Shown here: positions 6,921 to 13,487 of the stretch, piece after piece
Layout: each line of letters starts with the position of its first letter
Position numbering within the stretch: position 1 is the first letter of the stretch
Assembly (NCBI GenBank): GCA_026987995.1
Contig: JALSMC010000061.1
Location: forward strand, 1-22,696
DNA length: 22,696 nucleotides
Origin: Sulfurimonas sp.
Lineage (GTDB): Bacteria > Campylobacterota > Campylobacteria > Campylobacterales > Sulfurimonadaceae
Direction: 5' to 3'
The notes under the pieces: model-generated
Told to the model about the DNA's origin: nothing
Seen by the model: the letters and a program-made list of their open reading frames with translations, nothing else
The model's database searches: none
Made by a program: the position numbers and the translations under genes

Positions 6921-8657
6921 TTGAAAAATTTAGTTAACTTTTTATCTACTAAGGATGTTGCAAAAACTACGGTTTTTGCACATCTTAAATGTAGTAAAAC
7001 AGAAGCAGAGATGCTTCAGTTCTTAGCACAAAAGTATATGCAAGGCGAGGATGATTTTCTTGTTCTTACACTTCTCCAAGAACTTTATAGTGTCCAAAAT
7101 TTTGAACACTTAGAGCACTTAAGTAAACTCAAAACTTTGCTTGAACTCGGTTGGATTCATCAGCAAAGTTTTACACCGATGAAAATCTCTGAAGTAACAC
7201 CACTAGAACTTTTAAATACAGCAGTAGGATTAACCCCATCTTTTCTGCGTTTACTACAAGAGGGCTCATTGGAGTCAGACTTACCAGATGTAAAACCGTA
7301 TGCAGATCATCTTGAGTATCTTCAAGACCAATTTTTTCGTATAGAACTGTACCAAAAGATGTCAGTTATTCGTCAAAATGTGCATGAACACTCTTTGGGT
7401 ATCGACAGACTTCAATCAAAAATGAAACTACTAGAGACTCGAATAGATGAACGAGTAGCACAGACCTCAGAAAACCTAGTACTAGATAAATTTTTTAAGT
7501 CTAAAAAGATGAGTAACTTAGAGCAGGTTATATTTATAGCACTGCTTCGTGAAGAGTATAGTGCTACTGATGATTCTCTTCGAGAGATGAATGCACTCAT
7601 AGATTTAATCTCTTTGGATGATTATGAGCGTATAAAAAACCGTTCTTTACTTGAAGATGGTGCAAACCTTTTAAGTAATGATATTATAGATTATGAAGAG
7701 ATGCTCAACCCTTTTGGTGGTATTTCTCGTTCTTTTTATATAGTAGATGATGTACTTCAAAGTATCATCCACCCACAAAAGAGAAAAAAAGTAACACGAT
7801 TAAAGTTGGGTGCTCTTATAGAAGAGCAAGATATTTTTGAGCTTATAGATAGTGAGACTTCTTTAGATGAGGTTGTGCTTAATGATAAAACAAGAGAGAC
7901 ACTAGATAATTTAATGCAACAAGTTGATAAAGAAGTAGTAGCACGACTCGTAAAGTGGGGTATAAAAGATAAAAAAAGTGGCATTGATGCCCGTATTATT
8001 TTTTACGGGGCAGCTGGAACGGGTAAGACGATGACAGCATATTCTTTGGCAAAGTCACTTAAACGCCAAGTACTCGCGTTTGACTGTTCTAAAATTCTCT
8101 CTATGTATGTTGGTGAGAGTGAGAAAAATGTGCGTAAAATCTTTGACACTTTTTATGAACTCAGTGAAAAAACAAAAACAGAGCCAATTTTACTACTCAA
8201 TGAAGCAGATCAGTTTTTAGGTGCTAGAAGTTCAGGAACTATAACAGGTGCAGATCAGATGCACAACCAGATGCAAAACATCTTCTTAGAGCAGATAGAA
8301 AACTTTCGTGGCATGCTAATAGCGACGACAAACTTACTTGAAAATATTGACAAGGCATTTTCCCGCCGTTTTAATTACAAGATAGAGTTTAAAAAACCTG
8401 ATAAAGAGCAGCGTTTACAACTGTGGGAACTTATGCTACCACTTGATGCACCTTATGACAAGAAGTTTGATATGAAAGAACTAGCAACATATGCACTTAC
8501 GGGCGGACAGATAAGTTTAATAGTAAAAAATACAGCTTATAAAGTAGCAGTTCGTAAAAAACCTCTTTTTAGTACACAAGACTTTATTGATGAGATTAGA
8601 AGAGAAAAAGATGCAAACTTTGATGGTGAAAAATCTATGGGTTTTTTAAGTAAGTAG
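6921..8657 (+). CDS. AAA-family ATPase with a long helical N-terminal region
   Basis: This is a 578-residue protein. The first 340 residues or so are mostly helical, with a possible coiled coil at about 160-185, and match nothing I recognise. The C-terminal AAA module has Walker A GAAGTGKT (363-370), a Walker B-like LLLNEAD (424-430), sensor-1 ATTN (468-471), an arginine-finger pair SRRF (481-484) and sensor-2 TGGQI (527-531). The usual Asp-Glu of Walker B is Asn-Glu here, a variant I recall in the 'NEAD' group of bacterial AAA ATPases. The start is TTG at 6921, with AAGGAAAG (6911-6918) just upstream and no ATG until codon 31. It lies 8 bases after the FadL gene, so it is probably in the same operon. 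A remodelling role is likely; the target is unknown. Confidence 0.88.
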   Translation: MKNLVNFLSTKDVAKTTVFAHLKCSKTEAEMLQFLAQKYMQGEDDFLVLTLLQELYSVQNFEHLEHLSKLKTLLELGWIHQQSFTPMKISEVTPLELLNTAVGLTPSFLRLLQEGSLESDLPDVKPYADHLEYLQDQFFRIELYQKMSVIRQNVHEHSLGIDRLQSKMKLLETRIDERVAQTSENLVLDKFFKSKKMSNLEQVIFIALLREEYSATDDSLREMNALIDLISLDDYERIKNRSLLEDGANLLSNDIIDYEEMLNPFGGISRSFYIVDDVLQSIIHPQKRKKVTRLKLGALIEEQDIFELIDSETSLDEVVLNDKTRETLDNLMQQVDKEVVARLVKWGIKDKKSGIDARIIFYGAAGTGKTMTAYSLAKSLKRQVLAFDCSKILSMYVGESEKNVRKIFDTFYELSEKTKTEPILLLNEADQFLGARSSGTITGADQMHNQMQNIFLEQIENFRGMLIATTNLLENIDKAFSRRFNYKIEFKKPDKEQRLQLWELMLPLDAPYDKKFDMKELATYALTGGQISLIVKNTAYKVAVRKKPLFSTQDFIDEIRREKDANFDGEKSMGFLSK

Positions 8658-8677
8658 AGGTACCTTAAATAGATATA

Positions 8678-9085
8678 TTAGTCATCATCATAAGTAAGAA
8701 ATAGTTTTAAAATCCAGAGTAATGAAAGAACAGCAATCACTTCGTAACCAACCATCCAAACAATCATAAAATTATCACCAGAGAAAAAAGGATTACGGGA
8801 AAAAGAAACACCTTTTAGAATCACATAAAGAAATAGATAACCAACAGTATAAGGTAAAAAAAGTGCATATAAAAAGTAAGCAACACTTTCGTAGCCTTCA
8901 GGTGCAAGTGGAAAGTCACTTAAGTGAATTTCTTGCTTACCAAATGAAGTACTTTCCTTTTTATGCTTTTTCTCGCGTTTTACTTTTTGCGATGTTGATT
9001 TAGGGTTGTATTTATTATCCTTAGCCATGAAGTCATAGTAAGCTTGATTTTTTTGTTTAATAGTGTATTCATATTCTTCAACCAT
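8678..9085 (-). CDS. Two-helix membrane protein of unknown function
   Basis: This is a 135-residue protein on the minus strand, convergent with the AAA ATPase (20 bases between stops) and divergent from nuoA. The ATG at 9085 is chosen because GAGGGG (9098-9093 on the minus strand) lies 7 bases before it. A longer reading from 9127 would add 14 residues upstream of that ribosome site. The first 65 residues are hydrophilic, with a lysine-rich tract (KVKREKKHKKES, about 34-45). Two hydrophobic helices follow (about 69-90 and 105-130), and the chain ends in the acidic tail TYDDD. The topology suggests an inner-membrane protein with a basic cytoplasmic N-terminus. I do not recognise the family. 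No good promoter box was found upstream of it. Confidence 0.75.
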   Translation of the reverse strand: MVEEYEYTIKQKNQAYYDFMAKDNKYNPKSTSQKVKREKKHKKESTSFGKQEIHLSDFPLAPEGYESVAYFLYALFLPYTVGYLFLYVILKGVSFSRNPFFSGDNFMIVWMVGYEVIAVLSLLWILKLFLTYDDD

Positions 9086-9276
9086 CACTAAACCCCTCAA
9101 ATAAATTAAATTTAACAATTTTAACATAAATAGTAATAAATGTATATTAATTAGTGCATTTATGCTAAAGAATATATATTAGAGCAAGATATTAATATAT
9201 CCTTTTGGGTAGTGTAGCAATAAGTGACACTGGTACATAAATTACCTTTCATAAAATAATAATTTAATACACTTTT

Positions 9277-9285
9277 TGATATAGT
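9277..9285 (+). promoter_or_regulatory. Candidate promoter of the nuo operon
   Basis: TG-A-TATAGT at 9277-9285 is an extended -10 element with one mismatch to TATAAT. Transcription would start near 9292, giving a leader of about 90 bases that contains two hairpins. No clear -35 is present. Other AT-rich TATA-like strings occur nearby, so the assignment is tentative. Confidence 0.35.
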
Positions 9286-9333
9286 GCTTTAACTGTTTTT
9301 TCCTCGGCAATTAGGTGGAAAACAAATATTTTA

Positions 9334-9364
9334 AAAGCTTATATTTATTATAAATATAGGCTTT
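9334..9364 (+). promoter_or_regulatory. Leader hairpin with T-run just before nuoA
   Basis: AAAGCTTATATTTA (9334-9347) pairs with TAAATATAGGCTTT (9351-9364) around a 3-base loop: 14 pairs with one G-U in RNA. It is followed by GATTTTT and then, within about 8 bases, by the nuoA Shine-Dalgarno. The structure resembles an AT-rich attenuator or an mRNA-stabilising leader element. A smaller hairpin, TTTTCC (9298-9303) with GGAAAA (9317-9322), lies upstream. Confidence 0.45.
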
Positions 9365-9384
9365 GATTTTTAAAGGTAGGTTAT

Positions 9385-9774
9385 ATGGAGCATATAGTAA
9401 CTGCAAACCCATATTTTGGTGTATTTGTACTATTTGTAATGACATTCGGCGCATTTATTGCGACAACAGTCATAGCACGTCTAGCAAGTCGTGCCTTAGC
9501 ACGTAAAGATAGTGAGAAGATTAAGCTTTCAGTATATGAGTGTGGACCAGAGATTACTAAACAACCAAATAGAATCTCTCCACAGTTTTATCTTTTTGCA
9601 TTACTTTTTTTACTATTTGATGTTGAGATAGTTTTTATGTTTCCATGGGCAGTAGACTTTAAACTACTTGGATGGTTTGGTTTTGCTGAGATGTTAATGT
9701 TTATATTACTTCTTGCTATTGGTTTTGTATATGCATGGAAAAAAGGAGCCCTTCAATGGCACAACATAAAGTAA
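9385..9774 (+). CDS. nuoA: NADH-quinone oxidoreductase-type complex I, subunit A
   Basis: This is a 129-residue inner-membrane subunit with three predicted helices (about 11-32, 66-88 and 97-117). It carries the family's YECGPE loop (51-56) and [12 protein letters not shown] (78-89). Asp79 and Glu81 fall at the same positions as the functionally important acids of E. coli NuoA. NuoA sits at the junction of the membrane arm and the quinone-binding module. It is the first gene of the operon, with AAAGGTAGG as its ribosome site. Its last 19 bases overlap nuoB. Confidence 0.96.
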   Translation: MEHIVTANPYFGVFVLFVMTFGAFIATTVIARLASRALARKDSEKIKLSVYECGPEITKQPNRISPQFYLFALLFLLFDVEIVFMFPWAVDFKLLGWFGFAEMLMFILLLAIGFVYAWKKGALQWHNIK

Positions 9775-10265
9775 ATTACACACAAGATGGTGGACTTCCG
9801 GTTGCACTAACTTCTATTGACAAGATAGTAAACTGGGGACGTTCAAACTCTATATGGGCATTGACTTATGGTCTTGCTTGTTGTGGAATTGAGATGATGG
9901 CATCTGGTGCTTCTCGTTTTGACTTCGACAGATACGGTACTATTTTCCGTGCTTCTCCTCGTCAAGCAGATGTTATGATAGTTGCAGGAACGCTTACGAA
10001 AAAACATGCTGAATTTATCAAGCGTTTATATGACCAGATGACTGAACCTAGATGGGTAATATCTATGGGTTCATGTGCAAATACAGGTGGAATGTTTAAC
10101 ACGTATGCAACTGTTCAAGGTTGTGACCGTGTTATTCCGGTTGATTTATATCTTCCAGGTTGTGCACCACGTCCTGAAACATTGCAGTATGGCGTAATGT
10201 TGCTACAACAGAAGATTCGTGCTAACAAAGCAGGCAATGCACAAAAGCCAAAAAGGTTAATGTAA
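9756..10265 (+). CDS. nuoB: Complex I subunit B (N2 Fe-S cluster)
   Basis: This is a 169-residue subunit that holds the terminal [4Fe-4S] cluster N2, which passes electrons to quinone. The ligands are the adjacent Cys42-Cys43 (GLACCGIEM), Cys107 (GSCANTGG) and Cys136 (PGCAPRPE), all intact. The ATG at 9756 is preferred over an in-frame ATG at 9735 because AAGGAG (9743-9748) lies 7 bases before it and the family normally begins close to this point. The gene overlaps nuoA by 19 bases. Confidence 0.96.
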   Translation: MAQHKVNYTQDGGLPVALTSIDKIVNWGRSNSIWALTYGLACCGIEMMASGASRFDFDRYGTIFRASPRQADVMIVAGTLTKKHAEFIKRLYDQMTEPRWVISMGSCANTGGMFNTYATVQGCDRVIPVDLYLPGCAPRPETLQYGVMLLQQKIRANKAGNAQKPKRLM

Positions 10266-10266
10266 T

Positions 10267-11073
10267 ATGAGAGCGTATACTCCTAAAGACGATGTACAAG
10301 CAAAAGCTTACTACACTGACAGATATTATGTTGCACCTCAAGTTCCAAAACAAGAAGTTGAAACTGATGATGTATTTGCAGCAGATTTAGCAGCTTTGAA
10401 AGAGAAGTTTGAAGTCAAAGAAGCTTTTATTCAAATGAAGCAGATGATAGTTTATATCAATGCAAATGACATCTATGGCGTTTTAGAATTTCTTAGAGAT
10501 GAGTTGACTTACACACAACTAAGTGAAATGTCTGCGATTGATTGGTTAGCTAAAGATAATACATTTGAGATTTTTTATCAAATGCTTTCAATGGAGAAAC
10601 GTAAACGTCTTCGTATTAAGTTTTTCATCAACAATGGCGATGCTGTTGATAGTGTTGAGTCACTTTTTCGCTGTGCAGATTGGTCAGAGCGTGAGATGTT
10701 TGATATGTTCGGAATCGAAGCGAACAATCATCCATTTATGAAACGTATTTTACTTCCTTACGATTGGCAAGGAAATCCACTTCTTAAAACTTACCCATTA
10801 GAGGGTGATGAGTTTGCTGCTTGGTATGAAGTAGATAAGATTTATGGAAAAGAAGCTCGTGATGTTATCGGACCTGAAATCCGTGACACAGCTCGTGTTG
10901 ATAGATATGATAGTGAGCGTTTTGCCCGTCTTGGTTTTGAAGTACCTAAGGGAACTAAAATCACTGGTAATGAAGAGCCTAATAAGCAGGATTATCAAGA
11001 AGAGGGTGGCGTTTTCCTCGTCAAAAAATTTACAAAAGAGTCATCAAAAATCATTGATGATCCACAAAGATAG
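10267..11073 (+). CDS. nuoC: Complex I subunit C (30 kDa type)
   Basis: This is a 268-residue peripheral subunit that packs against NuoD and NuoB at the quinone site. The signature WSEREMFDMFGI (139-150), followed by HPFMKRILLPYDWQGNPL, is that of the 30-kDa family. An N-terminal extension of about 50 residues and a hydrophilic C-terminal tail after residue 180 make it longer than minimal bacterial NuoC. It is a stand-alone gene, not fused to nuoD as in E. coli. It starts one base after the nuoB stop. Confidence 0.95.
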   Translation: MRAYTPKDDVQAKAYYTDRYYVAPQVPKQEVETDDVFAADLAALKEKFEVKEAFIQMKQMIVYINANDIYGVLEFLRDELTYTQLSEMSAIDWLAKDNTFEIFYQMLSMEKRKRLRIKFFINNGDAVDSVESLFRCADWSEREMFDMFGIEANNHPFMKRILLPYDWQGNPLLKTYPLEGDEFAAWYEVDKIYGKEARDVIGPEIRDTARVDRYDSERFARLGFEVPKGTKITGNEEPNKQDYQEEGGVFLVKKFTKESSKIIDDPQR

Positions 11074-11085
11074 GGCGGTAGATAT

Positions 11086-12327
11086 ATGGCACAGGTAAAA
11101 AATAGATTAACACCATTTTTTGAAAATATTTCTTTTGATAGAGAAGATAATGAACTTATATTAAACTTTGGTCCTCAACACCCTTCTGCTCACGGGCAGC
11201 TGCGTTTAATGCTGCACTTACAACAAGAGCAGATAGTAAAAGCACATCCAGATGTTGGTTACTTACACCGTGGTATGGAGAAGATGGCTGAGAACATGAT
11301 TTATAACGAGTTCATGCCTACGACTGACCGTATGGATTATATAGCTTCATCTTCAAATAACTATGGTTTTGCTCTTGCAGTTGAAAAACTTATAGATGTT
11401 GAAGTTCCTCGTCGTGCGAAAGTTATTCGTATGATGCTTTTAGAGATTAACAGACTTATGTCTCACCTTTTCTGGTTAGCAACTACTGCACTAGATATCG
11501 GGGCTATGACAATCTTCCTTTATGCTTTCCGTGAGAGAGAGTATTTGATGGACATTATTGAGGGTTATTGTGGTGCTCGTTTAACACATGCTGCTATTCG
11601 TATTGGTGGTGTTCCTTTAGATATTCAAGATAGTTTTATCTCTCAACTTAAAACTTTCCTTGATAAACTTCCAGGAAATATTAAAGATTATGAAGATCTT
11701 CTTGATACAAACCGTATTTGGTTAATGAGAATGGAAGGTGTTGGTGTAATTTCTAAAGAGATGGCACTTTCATGGGGTTGTACTGGTCCAATGCTTAGAG
11801 CATCGGGTGTAGCTTGGGATATTCGTAAAGAAGAGCCGTATGAGTTATATGATGAAATCGAGTTTAATGTTCCTTACTCAGATAAGGGTGACAACTTCGC
11901 TCGTTACCGCGTTTATATGCAAGAGATGAGAGAAACAGCAAAGATTTTGTATCAAACAATAGATATGTACGAAGAGACAGTGAAAAATAACCAGACAGAG
12001 TTGATGGCGCATTCACCAAAATATATTTCAGCTCCTAAGCTAGATATTATGACTCAAAACTACTCACTTATGCAACACTTTGTTCTAGTGACACAAGGTA
12101 TGAGACCACCAGTGGGTGAAGTTTATATCGCAACGGAGTCACCAAAAGGTGAACTCGGTTTCTTTATAAACTCTCAGGGTGGACCTTATCCGTATAGACT
12201 AAAACTTCGTGCACCATCTTTTTGGCACACAGGTATTTTAACTGACCTTTTACCAGGTCACTATATTCCAGATGTTGTATCTATTATTGGTACTACAAAC
12301 ATCGTATTTGGTGAGGTTGATAGATAA
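11086..12327 (+). CDS. nuoD: Complex I subunit D (49 kDa, quinone-binding)
   Basis: This is a 413-residue subunit related to the large subunit of [NiFe] hydrogenases. [11 protein letters not shown] (27-37) provides His36, and TTDRMDY (79-85) provides Tyr85. These match the quinone-headgroup residues His38 and Tyr87 of Thermus Nqo4 with a constant offset of 2. The Ni-binding cysteines of hydrogenases are absent, as expected for NuoD. The C-terminus [12 protein letters not shown] is typical. Its stop overlaps the next start by one base (TAATG). Confidence 0.97.
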   Translation: MAQVKNRLTPFFENISFDREDNELILNFGPQHPSAHGQLRLMLHLQQEQIVKAHPDVGYLHRGMEKMAENMIYNEFMPTTDRMDYIASSSNNYGFALAVEKLIDVEVPRRAKVIRMMLLEINRLMSHLFWLATTALDIGAMTIFLYAFREREYLMDIIEGYCGARLTHAAIRIGGVPLDIQDSFISQLKTFLDKLPGNIKDYEDLLDTNRIWLMRMEGVGVISKEMALSWGCTGPMLRASGVAWDIRKEEPYELYDEIEFNVPYSDKGDNFARYRVYMQEMRETAKILYQTIDMYEETVKNNQTELMAHSPKYISAPKLDIMTQNYSLMQHFVLVTQGMRPPVGEVYIATESPKGELGFFINSQGGPYPYRLKLRAPSFWHTGILTDLLPGHYIPDVVSIIGTTNIVFGEVDR

Positions 12328-12548
12328 TGAAAAGATATGACTTAAGACATTTAAAAGATAATTTTGAACCAAGAATGAAAGAAATTCTTGAGGTTCATAA
12401 GGCTGGAGAAGTAGCAATATTTCTTTTTGAAATTGGTGACTTTACACCAATTCAAAGAAGTGCAGATTTGATAAAAGAGTGTGGATATGTTCTTAACAAC
12501 TCTTTAAAGTTTAATGAAGTCGACTGGACTGTCGTAACTACAAGATAA
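12327..12548 (+). CDS. Small subunit in the nuoE position (HP1264-like; TusA-like pattern)
   Basis: This 73-residue protein occupies the place of nuoE but has none of the four [2Fe-2S] cysteines of NuoE; its only Cys is Cys52. Position and size correspond to H. pylori HP1264 and C. jejuni Cj1575, which I recall as an FMN-binding protein in the former. Its layout resembles TusA/SirA sulfur-carrier proteins: YDLRHL near the start, FEPRMKEIL (13-21) followed by KAGEVAIFLF (25-34), then ADLIKECGY (46-54) and a final strand. Aligned this way, the CPxP motif of TusA becomes N12-F13-E14-P15, so the active cysteine is missing. It overlaps nuoD by one base and lies 12 bases before the next gene. It is probably a peripheral part of the electron-input end; the TusA relationship is my inference. 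Confidence 0.8.
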   Translation: MKRYDLRHLKDNFEPRMKEILEVHKAGEVAIFLFEIGDFTPIQRSADLIKECGYVLNNSLKFNEVDWTVVTTR

Positions 12549-12560
12549 GTAATTAAGATA

Positions 12561-13487
12561 ATGGGCAAATTAATGAATTCAAAAACTACACAAGCTATGT
12601 TGTTACAACGCTTTATGCATGCATATACTGCTGTAAGTATGAAGAAAAAATATAATGCTTGTGTAGAAATGATTCAAAATGCTGATGCTATTATGGTGCT
12701 GGGCACAAAAATAGCAACAGATAGCCCAGAGTTATATGAGATCTTAGAAGTTATATTTAAAAAAGAAGATGTAAAAATAGTTTATTCACACCCTATTGAT
12801 GATCCAGCAATGAGAGATATAGTGAATCAGTTTATGAAATATGAACCAGGTTCAGAAGAAGGGGTAATTGCCTTACTCGCATATTACCTACTTGAGGGTG
12901 AGCGTTTACCTGTAAAAACTAGAAGCTTTTTAGAAGAGTTAGATATAGCTTACTTAGAAGCTGAAAGTAATACTGGTGAAGAAGAGTTCGAAGAAACTGT
13001 TGCACTCTTTAAAGCGGCAAACACTAAAGTATTAATCCTTGGTGATGATGTAATGGCACACCCTAGAGCACAAAACATTGCAAAAATATGTGCATTAATT
13101 GAGAATAGTTATGACATTTCAATATATATCGCTTCTAGTTTAGTGAATGAAGTGAAAATATCTCAAACGAGTGCACTAGATGCAGAGTTGCAAGAAGTTG
13201 AAGATTTACCTGAGTACAATGGTACAGTTATTTATAATGCTCATGGAGTAGATGAAAATGATAAATCTTTACATGGGTCAGTTCAGTTTGCAAATGCAGC
13301 TAGAATTTCTGATGGAGATTTTATCTCGATTGCCTTTGGTGGACAAACGATTAACAGAGAGTTTAAAATTGATAATGAGCTCAAAGGAACAATTGCAATA
13401 AACCCAACATTTGATGTTGCAGTGCAAGGGTACAAGTTTGAGAGATCTAGAATTAATAAAATAAATCAAAACAGTGAGAGTAGATAA
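12561..13487 (+). CDS. Subunit in the nuoF position; resembles a duplicated NuoG C-terminal domain
   Basis: This 308-residue protein lacks the NuoF signatures: there is no glycine-rich NADH/FMN site of the GRGGAGFPTG kind and no C-terminal [4Fe-4S] cysteine set. It occupies the place of HP1265/Cj1574 in relatives. It aligns in order with the C-terminal half of the adjacent NuoG. NADAIMVLGTKIATDSP (40-56) matches NuoG 375-391 without gaps, 8 of 17 identical. YSHPIDDP (75-82) matches YFHPVDDP (410-417). GDDVMAHPRAQNIA (161-174) matches GPDLYNHPNSKNLA (551-564). GTVIYNA (221-227) matches GTIIYLA (731-737), and INPTFD (280-285) matches ILPTFD (802-807). It therefore looks like a cofactor-less molybdopterin-oxidoreductase-type fold. 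It abuts nuoG with no gap. The start is uncertain: ATG 12573 is also possible. Confidence 0.85.
   Translation: MGKLMNSKTTQAMLLQRFMHAYTAVSMKKKYNACVEMIQNADAIMVLGTKIATDSPELYEILEVIFKKEDVKIVYSHPIDDPAMRDIVNQFMKYEPGSEEGVIALLAYYLLEGERLPVKTRSFLEELDIAYLEAESNTGEEEFEETVALFKAANTKVLILGDDVMAHPRAQNIAKICALIENSYDISIYIASSLVNEVKISQTSALDAELQEVEDLPEYNGTVIYNAHGVDENDKSLHGSVQFANAARISDGDFISIAFGGQTINREFKIDNELKGTIAINPTFDVAVQGYKFERSRINKINQNSESR

Larger units (their letters stand above)
9086..9384. other. AT-rich divergent intergenic region before nuoA
   Basis: This stretch of about 300 bases has no coding region I can support. It carries the ribosome site of the minus-strand gene at its left end, a candidate nuo promoter at 9277-9285, and two hairpins (9298-9322 and 9334-9364) between that promoter and the nuoA ribosome site AAAGGTAGG. 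No repeat array, tRNA or known riboswitch pattern was seen. Confidence 0.7.

Noticed and set aside
8658..8677. Bidirectional terminator between the convergent genes
   Set aside because: Only the short palindrome AGGTACCT is present, with no stable stem or T-run.
9205..9235. AGTGT...ACACT repeat as an operator for nuo
   Set aside because: The arms are only five bases long with a ten-base spacer; this is too weak to call in AT-rich DNA.
10844..11098. An 84-codon plus-strand frame overlapping the end of nuoC
   Set aside because: It lies almost wholly inside nuoC in another frame, has no ribosome site and encodes low-complexity Leu/Ser/Lys text; nuoC is clearly the real gene.
12327..13487. Genuine nuoE and nuoF
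   Set aside because: The cysteine sets for [2Fe-2S] and [4Fe-4S] clusters and the NADH/FMN glycine-rich motif are absent from both proteins, and their lengths are far below NuoE and NuoF. Only position supports the names.
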